A DNA stretch of 64,000 nt from Ktedonobacteria bacterium brp13 (GTDB taxonomy: Bacteria; Chloroflexota; Ktedonobacteria; Ktedonobacterales; Ktedonobacteraceae), in contig AP024096.1 of NCBI GenBank assembly GCA_015099395.1, forward strand, positions 5,332,001-5,396,000, given 5' to 3'. Position numbers and translations under genes: made by a program. The notes under the pieces are model-generated. The model was given only the letters and a program-made list of their open reading frames with translations, searched no databases and had not been told where the DNA came from. The stretch's first letter is position 1. The number at the start of each line of letters is the position of its first letter. Shown piece by piece: positions 44,027-52,242 of the stretch.

Positions 44027-45325
44027 ATGCACCTCTCGCATTGGAGGACCAGGGCACTCCTCTTCACTCTCGCTACCCTGGTCCTCCTCATCGTCGGTTG
44101 TGGACGTGAGACGACAAAGACAACACATACGATACATACAACAGGCTCACAACCAGTCCGCCAGAGCTCGACGTCCTCCCCAGGACAGAGAGCCAGCAGG
44201 ACTGGCGTGATCACAGCCAACGTCGTATTCTCCATACGAGCAGAGAGACAGCCACTCCTGGTCCAGATAGCCAACGCTCTTGATACAGCACATACACTCC
44301 ATGGCTCCTTCACCACCAGCATTAGCAGCCCGGTCTTCAATGGCACTGTCAATAGCGAACTATGGAAGATGGCTCCAAATCAGAGTCGGAGTGAGATTCA
44401 TCAATCTACACTCGCACAAGAGCAGAGTGGCTCAGTCAATGTCACCAACGGCAAACAGCTCTGGCAATACAATCCCACAAATAACATAGTCTATACGGGG
44501 CAAGCAGATACGAGCTCAAATGGGAACACTACCAATAACGGTCTCAACGGGATAGCAGGGACAGGAGGCGGTCAGCTTCAGACGCTTTTCGCTCTTGTCC
44601 AGGGGATATTTGAGCAGGGACAGGGGACACTCAAGCCAGGAACCAGCATCATCAACGCACGACACGCCGTAGATATTCATGTCGTATCAACGAGCACGGC
44701 AGGGAGTAATCCGGCCAGTGGCAGCCCGTTTAGTGGCAACCAGGCAGCGCTTAGCTATAACGGCGAGGTCTATGTAGATCAGCAGACACACCTACCACTC
44801 AAGGTCAACATCACTATCGCTGGCCTGGGTGATGTGAGTATGAGCTTTAATAGTCTGGAGATCAATCCCATACTGCCAGCCAGCACCTTCACCTTCGCAA
44901 CACCAGCCGGGGCCAGCGTCCAACCGCTCTCCGCCGAGAGCAACAGTACCAGCGGCACAGTTAGCAGTCAGTTGACGCTCGCGCAAGCAGAGAAGCAAGC
45001 TGGCTATCACCTGCTAAGCATCCCTGGCGATCAAGGTCAGTACCAACTCAATGGCGTCACGCTGTTAGGAACCCGTGGTAACCAGACGTACGAGCTGAAT
45101 TATATGAAGGGCAACCAGTCCTTCACATTAGCCGAAGGCAAGCCACTGGCTAATCTTCCCCTCGACTCGGCTGGACAACAGGTACAGATTCAGGGCCAGA
45201 GCGGTATGCTCTCCAGCAGTCAGGGAGCAGTCACTGTTGCCTGGACGCAACAGGGTACAGGGCTGCGCCTCATCGGTCCCCTCTCAACTGATGAAGAACA
45301 AGCTATCGCCAACATGCTCAACTAG
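44027..45325 (+). CDS. Large lipoprotein with LolA/DUF2092-like domain
   Basis: 432 residues. A signal peptide ending LIVGC gives a lipidation Cys at residue 25. Residues about 80-290 read like the LolA-type beta-sheet fold (SFTTSISSPVFNGTVNSELWKM, GKQLWQYNPTNNIVY, LPLKVNITIAGLG). The C-terminal 120 residues form a second domain with LTLAQAEKQAGYHLL, common in sigma-factor-linked lipoproteins. It may bind lipids or polymers at the outer face of the membrane; role unknown. The gene is 12 bases downstream of the ROK gene, suggesting co-transcription. Confidence 0.75.
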   Translation: MHLSHWRTRALLFTLATLVLLIVGCGRETTKTTHTIHTTGSQPVRQSSTSSPGQRASRTGVITANVVFSIRAERQPLLVQIANALDTAHTLHGSFTTSISSPVFNGTVNSELWKMAPNQSRSEIHQSTLAQEQSGSVNVTNGKQLWQYNPTNNIVYTGQADTSSNGNTTNNGLNGIAGTGGGQLQTLFALVQGIFEQGQGTLKPGTSIINARHAVDIHVVSTSTAGSNPASGSPFSGNQAALSYNGEVYVDQQTHLPLKVNITIAGLGDVSMSFNSLEINPILPASTFTFATPAGASVQPLSAESNSTSGTVSSQLTLAQAEKQAGYHLLSIPGDQGQYQLNGVTLLGTRGNQTYELNYMKGNQSFTLAEGKPLANLPLDSAGQQVQIQGQSGMLSSSQGAVTVAWTQQGTGLRLIGPLSTDEEQAIANMLN

Positions 45326-45330
45326 ACTAA

Positions 45331-45378
45331 CGCCCCTTACCTGTTGCTTATTCTCTTCAAAAAAGCTGGTAAGGGGCG
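45331..45378. terminator. Hairpin between convergent lipoprotein and hemH genes
   Basis: CGCCCCTTACC (45331-45341) pairs perfectly with GGTAAGGGGCG (45368-45378) around a 26-base loop containing AAAAAA. It can act on both converging transcripts. Confidence 0.6.
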
Positions 45379-45385
45379 AAGGCTG

Positions 45386-46321
45386 CTAGCGTGCCATGGT
45401 CTCTCTCACGACAGAGGCCAGGGCTTTGATAAACAAGGGGTGTGTATTGAGAGATTCGATACGAGCAAACTTGATACCGTGCTCTTCCGCCTGTTCGCGC
45501 GCGCCGACCTCTATATCATAAAGGATCTCCAGGTGGTCTGCCAGGAACTGTACAGGGGCGATGAGCACATTGGTCTGACCGGCCGCTTTAAGCTCAGGCA
45601 TCACATCAGCGAAATCAGGTTTGAGCCATTCCTCGGGCGTATGCCCGGCGCTCTGATAACAAAACATCCAGCGGTCAGGACTGAGTCCGGCGCGGCGAGC
45701 GATCTCGGCTGCAGTCTCTTTCAAGTGGTTGATATAGTCCGGCTCGTTCTCGATGACGCGTTTCGGCATGCTATGAGCGGTAAGCAGGACTGGCGTCGTA
45801 GCACGAACATTCTCTGGCAGTTTAGCGAGTGCTTGCTGTAAACGATCACTGACTGCATCCAAAAAAGAGGATTGCAGATGCCAGTCCCGTGAGATCTTCA
45901 GTTGAATGTCATCCCGATGTAGTTCCGCAAAGGCTTGCTCAAGGGTACGGATATACCCATTCATGATGATCGGCGAGTACTGAGGGGACATAATGATACC
46001 GACCAGCGTCTGAGCACCAGCGGCAGTCTCTGGTACCATATCGGCGATAAATGGTGGGGAGAAGCGCATTCCGGCGGTCACATGAAATGTCGTACCATCA
46101 CCAGTCGTATTCAGTTCTGCTTCCAGTGCCTGAGCCTGTTCTTGCGTAATACGAATCAGTGGCGAACCACCAATGAGAGCATAGCGGCGACGGAACTCTG
46201 TCAATACCTCTTCATCAGGTTCGCGGCCACCATAGACATTTTTAATATAAGCTGGAATATCATCAAGCGTTGCTGGAGAACCATAGGTCATCAGCATTAC
46301 GCCAACATGTGCATGCGACAT
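45386..46321 (-). CDS. hemH: Ferrochelatase (proto-/coproporphyrin ferrochelatase)
   Basis: 311 residues, full length for bacterial ferrochelatase. LLMTYGSPA-type opening (VMLMTYGSPATLDDI), the active-site His in LLTAHSMPKR and the Glu in FLADHLEILYDIE are present, and YQSAGHTPEEWLKPDF matches the Gram-positive-type loop. It inserts Fe(II) into the porphyrin at the end of heme synthesis; whether the substrate is protoporphyrin or coproporphyrin III cannot be settled. It is two bases after hemE on the same strand. Heme supply fits the neighbouring bd oxidase and SDH genes. Confidence 0.94.
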   Translation of the reverse strand: MSHAHVGVMLMTYGSPATLDDIPAYIKNVYGGREPDEEVLTEFRRRYALIGGSPLIRITQEQAQALEAELNTTGDGTTFHVTAGMRFSPPFIADMVPETAAGAQTLVGIIMSPQYSPIIMNGYIRTLEQAFAELHRDDIQLKISRDWHLQSSFLDAVSDRLQQALAKLPENVRATTPVLLTAHSMPKRVIENEPDYINHLKETAAEIARRAGLSPDRWMFCYQSAGHTPEEWLKPDFADVMPELKAAGQTNVLIAPVQFLADHLEILYDIEVGAREQAEEHGIKFARIESLNTHPLFIKALASVVRETMAR

Positions 46322-46323
46322 TG

Positions 46324-47394
46324 TTACCTCTGTGTCTGTTCATGTACGGCATCCACCAGACGTCGGAGCAGATCAGGTTGTGCAGCGACAGGGATACCAT
46401 GACCAAGATTGAATATATGTCCAGGACGGTTAGCGGCACAGCGCAGGATATCCCGCGTACTCGTCTCAACCACCGGCCAGGAAGTGAGTAAGAGCGTCGG
46501 ATCCAGATTACCCTGAATACCACGCGTGTAGCCAATCCGCTGCCACGCATCATCCAGATCGACACGCCAATCCACACTGATCACATCGCCACCAGCCTCC
46601 ACCATCGCCTCTAACAGCGCAGAGGTGCCGGTTCCGAAGTGGATAGCAGGCACAGCCGCCTGTTTGATAGCGGCAAAGATCGGTTGCGTATAGGGCAAGA
46701 CATAACGACGATAGGCAGCAGGACCAAGGGTACCAGCCCAACTCTCAAAGAGCTGTACGACATCCGCACCCGCCTCAATCTGTGCCAGCAGATACGCCTG
46801 GATGACCAGGGAGAGCTTGCGCATCAACGTATCCCAGAGGACAGGCTCGCTATACATCAACGCCTTCGCCGTTGCATAATCGCGGGATGGCTTCCCCTCA
46901 ATCATATAACAAGCCAGCGTAAAGGGTCCACCGCTCAAGCCGATCAGTGCCTGCTGACCCGCCAGTGCGCGACGCACCATACGCAGCGCCGACAAAATAT
47001 AGGGAACAGATTCCTCGACATTCATAACGCGTAACGCCTCGATATCGTGTGCGGTCCGTATCGGATGATGGATAACCGGTCCTTCATTGCGCAACTCGAA
47101 GGAGACACCCATCCCTTCCATTGGGAGCATGATATCAGCATAGAGAACGGCTGCATCGACACCAAAGCTCTGCACCGGCATCAGCGTCATCTGAGTACAC
47201 AGCTCCGGCGTCTTGATCAACGTCAGTACATCGTACTTATCACGCAACTCATGATAGCCCGTCGAGTTCCGCCCTGCCTGCCGCATAAACCAGATCGGAG
47301 TAGCATCTGGCTGCTCCAAACGACAAGCGGATAGAAAGCGCGATCGACCCGTAGAGCTGATAGAGCCCCTGGAGTCTATAGATTCTTGCATCAC
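46324..47394 (-). CDS. hemE: Uroporphyrinogen decarboxylase
   Basis: 356 residues. TPIWFMRQAGR near residue 35 is the active-site arginine motif, followed by DAAVLYADIMLP (catalytic Asp), GGPFTLACYMIEG, QLFESWAGTLGP, FGTGTSALLEAM and NLGHGI with the conserved His. It decarboxylates uroporphyrinogen III to coproporphyrinogen III in the cytoplasm. First gene of a hemE-hemH operon. hemB/C/D are not in the window. Confidence 0.97.
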   Translation of the reverse strand: MMQESIDSRGSISSTGRSRFLSACRLEQPDATPIWFMRQAGRNSTGYHELRDKYDVLTLIKTPELCTQMTLMPVQSFGVDAAVLYADIMLPMEGMGVSFELRNEGPVIHHPIRTAHDIEALRVMNVEESVPYILSALRMVRRALAGQQALIGLSGGPFTLACYMIEGKPSRDYATAKALMYSEPVLWDTLMRKLSLVIQAYLLAQIEAGADVVQLFESWAGTLGPAAYRRYVLPYTQPIFAAIKQAAVPAIHFGTGTSALLEAMVEAGGDVISVDWRVDLDDAWQRIGYTRGIQGNLDPTLLLTSWPVVETSTRDILRCAANRPGHIFNLGHGIPVAAQPDLLRRLVDAVHEQTQR

Positions 47395-47582
47395 ACATTC
47401 CTACTCATTACAGTGACATAGCCCTTCAACCAGAAGGCTTAGTATATATATAATAGCGCGATTTTTCCCTACCAACAATAAAAAAAACTATAGAAAACTC
47501 CAACCTCTCCTACTATTTTCTCTATATTTCTATATATTTCTCTACAATGCGATTTTCACACGCTGAAAGCTGCCGATGGCTG

Positions 47583-48815
47583 CTACTTTAGGAGAAGAGG
47601 AGCTCGTTTCTTTGGATGACCAGGGCTATGAGCACCAGGGCCCTTAGGAGGGGCCGGAGCAGTCTTTGCCTGTTGCTTCTTTACAATGATTGGAGCAGGT
47701 CTCTTAGGTAAACGTGTGAGCGTACCTTTTTCAGATAAGCCTGCCTGCATCCCTGTGGCATGAAGATGTGTATTCGTAGAAGCATGCACACCGATCATAT
47801 TCGTCTTCCATAGTGCAGGTGTGAGCACAGAGCTCACAATCAGTGGTGCGATGACCAGCAAGAACGAGAGCAGCGTTGTCATCATCAATACGCGACCGCG
47901 CAAGGGATGATGCTTCTGCCGAACAACCGTCACACGCGGCCTCTGCATACCCAACGAGATAGCTTGCGTCGCCAGCACCGAAACGGTAGTACACTGCCCC
48001 TCAACTACATCAAGAGCATACTTGAACGCACGATAAAACTCTTGCACAGACTGAAAACGGCGGTTAGGGTCCTTCTCAAGAGCATGCATCATGACATCCT
48101 CGATGATGGGAGGGATAGCAGGATTGAGTGTTGAAGGAAGCGCAGGAGTGTCTCGAATATGGCGCAAATAGATACCGATAGGCGTACCAGCTTTAAAGGG
48201 AACACGGCCTGTCAACATCTGATAGAGCAAGATACCGAGCGCATAGATATCGCTACGCAGAGACGCATCTTCCTCCGCCAGTTCAGGAGCCATATATTCG
48301 GGTGTACCGATGAGATAGCCAGTCAGGGTCAGATTATTATCGACCCCCTCTTCCTTGACCAATCCAAAATCAGCGAGATAGACATGTGTACCATCGCGCA
48401 TCAGAACATTTGATGGCTTGATATCACGATGTACGATCCCCTGATCATGTGCATACTGCAACGCCTCAGCGAGTTGCGAAAAGATCTGATTCGCATCCGT
48501 TAAAGAGAGAGGCCCTTGCGCAAGTCGCTCGTCCAGGGTCCCATATTCTATATACGGTGAGATCAGATAGCACCACGACTCATGCTCACCGAAATCGAGC
48601 ACAGGTAAAATATGCTTATGAGAGAGCGTTGCCAGCACACGCACCTCGCGCCGAAAACGTTCGCAATAGTCACCAGAAGAGGTATGTACAAGCTTGACGG
48701 CGACGATCTGATCGGTTTCGATATCGCGGGCAAGATACACCTCTGCCATACCACCCTTTGCCAGGCGATTCTGAATATGATAATGTCCTAGAGTAATTTG
48801 TTCAAGCTGCTGCAT
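47583..48815 (-). CDS. Membrane Ser/Thr protein kinase (PknB type)
   Basis: 410 residues from the ATG at 48815, chosen for GAGGA six bases upstream; the frame is open to 48899. The kinase domain (residues about 10-270) has glycine loop AKGGMAEVYLA, Lys41, catalytic HRDIKPSN (Asp131), DFG (149-151) and APE. It has one membrane helix (about 318-345, VLMMTTLLSFLLVIAPLIVSSVL) and a short Pro/Lys-rich outer tail (PAPPKGPGAHSPGHPKKRAP). No PASTA repeats are present. Ligand unknown. It is divergent from the SUI1 gene. Confidence 0.95.
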   Translation of the reverse strand: MQQLEQITLGHYHIQNRLAKGGMAEVYLARDIETDQIVAVKLVHTSSGDYCERFRREVRVLATLSHKHILPVLDFGEHESWCYLISPYIEYGTLDERLAQGPLSLTDANQIFSQLAEALQYAHDQGIVHRDIKPSNVLMRDGTHVYLADFGLVKEEGVDNNLTLTGYLIGTPEYMAPELAEEDASLRSDIYALGILLYQMLTGRVPFKAGTPIGIYLRHIRDTPALPSTLNPAIPPIIEDVMMHALEKDPNRRFQSVQEFYRAFKYALDVVEGQCTTVSVLATQAISLGMQRPRVTVVRQKHHPLRGRVLMMTTLLSFLLVIAPLIVSSVLTPALWKTNMIGVHASTNTHLHATGMQAGLSEKGTLTRLPKRPAPIIVKKQQAKTAPAPPKGPGAHSPGHPKKRAPLLLK

Positions 48816-49072
48816 TGAAGTCCTCAGGCCGGTTTGTTGAAGCAGATCAATCACACATCCCACACATATACTACACGGTCTCGCAGCCTCATTCGTCACA
48901 GGATGAGTTCAATAGCGGTAGCCTCGCCAGAGACGACTATTACCACGTTTTGAGCTACTATCGCACAGCTTGACATAAGCGCAAGAGAGAGGCAAGCACG
49001 CAGAGAGAGCTCAAGAGAGAGCGGTATGATACAATGCAGATGAAGAGAATGACAGTGAGAGGATGAGGACTT

Positions 49073-49423
49073 ATGGCAGATCGTATCGTCTATTCAACAG
49101 AAAGTGGACGCATTAGTACCTGTCCCAACTGCGGACAGCCCTACAAGACATGTCGCTGCAATCAAGCGACCGCTGGCAATAAGAAGAATGACGGTATCGT
49201 CCGTGTCATGCGCGATCGCAAGCAACGTGGCGGCAAGACAGTCACAGTTATCACCGGCATACCAGAGGGTGACGCCAGCACGCTCGGTCAGCAACTCAAG
49301 AAGTTTTGTGGCACCGGCGGCACCGTCAAAGATGGCACCATCGAGATCCAGGGCGACCACTGCGATAAGATTCAAGAGAAACTGACGACGCTCGGCTATA
49401 AAGTAAAGCGCGCCGGTGGTTGA
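49073..49423 (+). CDS. yciH: SUI1/eIF1-like translation factor (YciH family)
   Basis: 116 residues. An N-terminal zinc-ribbon-like block (CPNCGQPYKTCRC, about residues 18-30) precedes the SUI1 domain with RVMRDRKQRGGKTVTVITGIP, KKFCGTGGTVKDGTIEIQGDH and LTTLGYKVKRAGG. YciH is the bacterial relative of eIF1; it binds the small ribosomal subunit and affects start selection. Single gene with a strong terminator. Confidence 0.95.
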   Translation: MADRIVYSTESGRISTCPNCGQPYKTCRCNQATAGNKKNDGIVRVMRDRKQRGGKTVTVITGIPEGDASTLGQQLKKFCGTGGTVKDGTIEIQGDHCDKIQEKLTTLGYKVKRAGG

Positions 49424-49430
49424 TCGGTAT

Positions 49431-49486
49431 CAAGAATATCAAGGGCGCAGACTCCGTTTCTGAAGTCTGCGCCCTTGATATTCTTG
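49431..49486. terminator. 23-bp perfect stem-loop between convergent genes
   Basis: The stem from CAAGAATATCAAGGGCGCAG (starting 49431) to 49453 is perfectly complementary to 49464-49486 around a 10-base loop CCGTTTCTGA. It lies eight bases after the SUI1 stop and 27 bases from the end of the next, convergent gene. It is unusually long for a terminator. Confidence 0.8.
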
Positions 49487-49512
49487 TAAGCACACCCGTA
49501 CTGACACTATTG

Positions 49513-50070
49513 CTATTGTTCCATCGGTGGCAGTTGCTCAGGGTATTGCGATTGAGGAGCATCATACGATTGCTTGGGCTGCTCGGCCTCCTGGGCTGGG
49601 TGGTAATACTGCTGTCGACCCTCCTGATAGGGACCCTGAGGTGCTGCCGGCGGCTGATAGCCCTCTTGGTATGGTTGATAGGACGGCGGCGGGGCTGGCT
49701 GATCAGGATTGGATGATGGCTGATAATATGGCTGCCCGTTTTGTTGATACGGCGGCGGCCCATTCTGCTGGTAGGGCTGCTGATACATTCCGTTTTGATA
49801 TGGCTGCCCGTTCTGCTGCCAATTGCTGAAGCCATTAGGAATCAGACCGAGGCGACGCAGAATAAAGAAAGCAAGTGCAGCAATCACAAGGCCAGGGATG
49901 AGCCAGGCGATAACATGCGTGAAGATGACGATCAAGATGATGAACAGAAAAACACTCCCCATAACGCTGCCACCAGTGCGATAGCCATACGCTCGGCGAG
50001 TAGCTCTGTAGGCGCGACGGGCCGCTCTGCGGGCCTCACGGCGCGAATAATTTGGGTCTCCGTACCACAT
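49513..50070 (-). CDS. Small membrane protein with Gln/Pro/Tyr-rich tail
   Basis: 185 residues from an ATG at 50070 with GAGGAG upstream; the frame is open to 50322 but without ribosome site. An Arg/Tyr-rich N-terminus (YSRREARRAARRAYRATRRAYG) is followed by one or two hydrophobic helices (about 36-75) and then over 100 residues of low complexity built from repeats such as PYQQNG, QPYQ and YQP. Not recognised. The tail looks disordered and prone to self-association; the basic start would face the cytoplasm. Function unknown. Confidence 0.7.
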   Translation of the reverse strand: MWYGDPNYSRREARRAARRAYRATRRAYGYRTGGSVMGSVFLFIILIVIFTHVIAWLIPGLVIAALAFFILRRLGLIPNGFSNWQQNGQPYQNGMYQQPYQQNGPPPYQQNGQPYYQPSSNPDQPAPPPSYQPYQEGYQPPAAPQGPYQEGRQQYYHPAQEAEQPKQSYDAPQSQYPEQLPPMEQ

Positions 50071-50541
50071 AGTATGCGCTCCTCTATTGGTTCTAGTACT
50101 GCTCAGGCTGGTGCGTTCACATCGTTGCTGCGTCACAGTATCTATGATTACACTGTTTACAAGACGGCGAACGTAGAGCATATCCCGAAGACCCACGCGA
50201 CAGACTCGCTCGTGTTTTGCACGCTGCACGCTTAGTTTTCGGATCAGCAGGTCTATACGGTTGTATACGAACTCACCTATCAAGGGTTGCGTATTTTCCC
50301 GTTCTCTACCCTTACACCACAACAGTATCGAAGCTCTTACGCTCTTTTTCTTTTCCTCATATAACCATACGCTATAATGGCGTCAGAATCAAATAAGATC
50401 ACACTCGTCATTTCCACTTCTACAGCATGAAGAAAGAATGATAGAGGGAGCGGCAGCAATGCAATAGAAATAAGGGATAGCACCTCGCAAAAAACGGGTA
50501 TAGAGGTCATGCCACTAAAGCAGTATATGGGAGCAGGTACA
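50071..50541. other. Divergent intergenic region
   Basis: About 470 bases. A TATAAT at 50372 with no good -35 may serve the plus-strand gene. No RNA gene or repeat recognised. Confidence 0.3.
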
Positions 50542-51018
50542 ATGAATATAGACGAGCAATTTGAAGATTTTCTGGCTGAGTTAGGAGTAGAAATGGAACG
50601 CCCAGAGGAACAGCTTCTCTATAATGGTGACTCAATTCCAGAGATTTCCATCTTCCAGGCTTCACGTGATCATTACGGCGTTTTCTATCGGCTAGATATC
50701 GTAGACCAGAAGCCAGAACTGCGCATTATGGTCCCGGTCGATAAGGGAGAGGCCCGGATGGATATCTATCTCGTACGCTTAAGCGAGCGCACACCTCTAA
50801 ACACCAGTTTTAGCTTGATGTCCGACTACGAAGGCAGCACGGCCTATGAACAGGGACGTGAAGGTGCCTTACAGCACATGCTCTACGCCGTAGCCGAGAT
50901 GATGAAACAGCTTTTCTGGAACGGTGATCTGCAAAGCATGACCTTTCCACCTGAGTTAGAGGTCATTCCAATTCTCATATACAATGAAAAAAGGATGGGT
51001 AGAAAAAAATTTCATTAG
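50542..51018 (+). CDS. Hypothetical acidic protein, 158 residues
   Basis: 158 residues from the ATG at 50542 (GGAG eight bases upstream); an in-frame ATG at 50509 has a poor ribosome site. Not recognised. The N-terminus is acidic (MNIDEQFEDFLAELGVEMERPEEQ), the middle has beta strands (GVFYRLDIV, MDIYLVRLSE) and a helix (ALQHMLYAVAEMMKQLFW). No signal peptide. The gene is followed by the translin-like gene about 200 bases on, same strand. Confidence 0.6.
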   Translation: MNIDEQFEDFLAELGVEMERPEEQLLYNGDSIPEISIFQASRDHYGVFYRLDIVDQKPELRIMVPVDKGEARMDIYLVRLSERTPLNTSFSLMSDYEGSTAYEQGREGALQHMLYAVAEMMKQLFWNGDLQSMTFPPELEVIPILIYNEKRMGRKKFH

Positions 51019-51224
51019 CAAGAAGTTATAGGAGACAATGCTCACCACCACGTATCTTTTCAGACCAAACGAAACGCTTTCTATACTGATAACGTTCCCT
51101 TCTATGGTACACTATCGAAAACCTTATTATGAAAACCAACGTGCACTGGCGTCGCTAGCGTTATGCACAACTATGCACAGGTTTTAAATAAGCAGTATGT
51201 TACAGTAGAAAGGAACGTGTTTTT

Positions 51225-51884
51225 ATGCCTGAACAGATAGAAATTATTGGTCGTGAGGCCATCACATATTTCTCGCTGAAGCATGCCGCCCGCGAACGCG
51301 CTCTCCCCAAATCGCGTGCAACGATCCGACTCTGCGCCAATAGTATTAGAGCCACCCATCGTCATGACAGAGAGGGCGCTCACGCTCTGATCACGCAGGC
51401 TGGTGCCTTAATAGCCGAGATGGAGCAGGATCTACAAGAACATCGCGATATCTATTATGCAGGTTTCGTACAGGATGCCCAGAAAGAGTACGCCGAGGCC
51501 GCTACGTTTGCCGCGCTCAGCCAGCATCAACCACTACCCACACCGGGCGAACTGTCGATCGGTCATGCCGCCTACCTCAATGGCATCTCTGAAGCGATCG
51601 GTGAGCTGCGCCGCTTCGTACTGGACCAGTTACGCCGTGGCAACGTTGAAGACTGCGAGATCTTCTTATCGTACATGGATGACATCTATGCCGTCCTAAC
51701 GACTGTAGACTTCCCTGACGCCATCACCGGTGGCTTACGCCGCTCGACAGATGCAGCACGCGGTATATTAGAAAGGACACGCGGAGACCTGACTTCATCC
51801 GTTGTTCAACTACAATTGCAACACTCAATGCGAGAATTGCAAGAGAATTTAGAAAAGCATCTCCCTGCCGATCAAGAAGGATAG
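51225..51884 (+). CDS. Translin family protein (COG2178-like)
   Basis: 219 residues, all-helical. The pattern IRATHRHDREGAHALITQA, then KEYAEAATFAALSQ, LSIGHAAYLNGISEAIGELRR, and GGLRRSTDAARGILERTRGDL matches the prokaryotic translin family. Eukaryotic translin/TRAX form octamers that bind RNA or single-stranded DNA and cleave RNA; the acidic residues in EYAEA and GELRR are the likely metal site. Prokaryotic members are uncharacterised to my knowledge. Ribosome site GAAAGGAACG precedes the ATG. Single gene. Confidence 0.85.
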   Translation: MPEQIEIIGREAITYFSLKHAARERALPKSRATIRLCANSIRATHRHDREGAHALITQAGALIAEMEQDLQEHRDIYYAGFVQDAQKEYAEAATFAALSQHQPLPTPGELSIGHAAYLNGISEAIGELRRFVLDQLRRGNVEDCEIFLSYMDDIYAVLTTVDFPDAITGGLRRSTDAARGILERTRGDLTSSVVQLQLQHSMRELQENLEKHLPADQEG

Positions 51885-52023
51885 GAAAAATAAACTAGAA
51901 ATTAGTCCGCTTCCTTGACTTTATATACTATCAACAGTAAGCTGAATAGAGGTAGAAAAGATATTTTAAGTATACTCGCCTACTCTATCGTTTGCATACC
52001 GCTATATCACGTCCATACCCATT

Positions 52024-52097
52024 CCGTTACCTATTGGCAAGCAGTCCAGTTCGACATTCAACGATACCTTCCTGCACTGCTTGCCAATAGGTAACGG
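52024..52097. repeat. 22-bp perfect inverted repeat with 30-base loop
   Basis: The left arm (52024-52045, starting CCGTTACCTATTGGCAAGCA) is the exact reverse complement of 52076-52097. There is no T-run, so it is not a typical terminator. It lies in the 358-base spacer between the translin-like and prenyltransferase genes, the rest of which shows nothing further. Confidence 0.7.
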
Positions 52098-52242
52098 CTC
52101 GACTCCAAAGCGAATTGCCAGCGCATAGGTGATGGTAAAAGACCTTTCGCAGATAAACATCAATATCGATGTATACAGGAATTATATCATAGGAACGCTC
52201 AGAAAAGATGTATAGCGCTTCATTGCACCACGAGAGGAGCGT

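Noticed and set aside
45344-45841. 165-codon plus-strand frame
   Set aside because: Antisense to hemH, no ribosome site and no family pattern.
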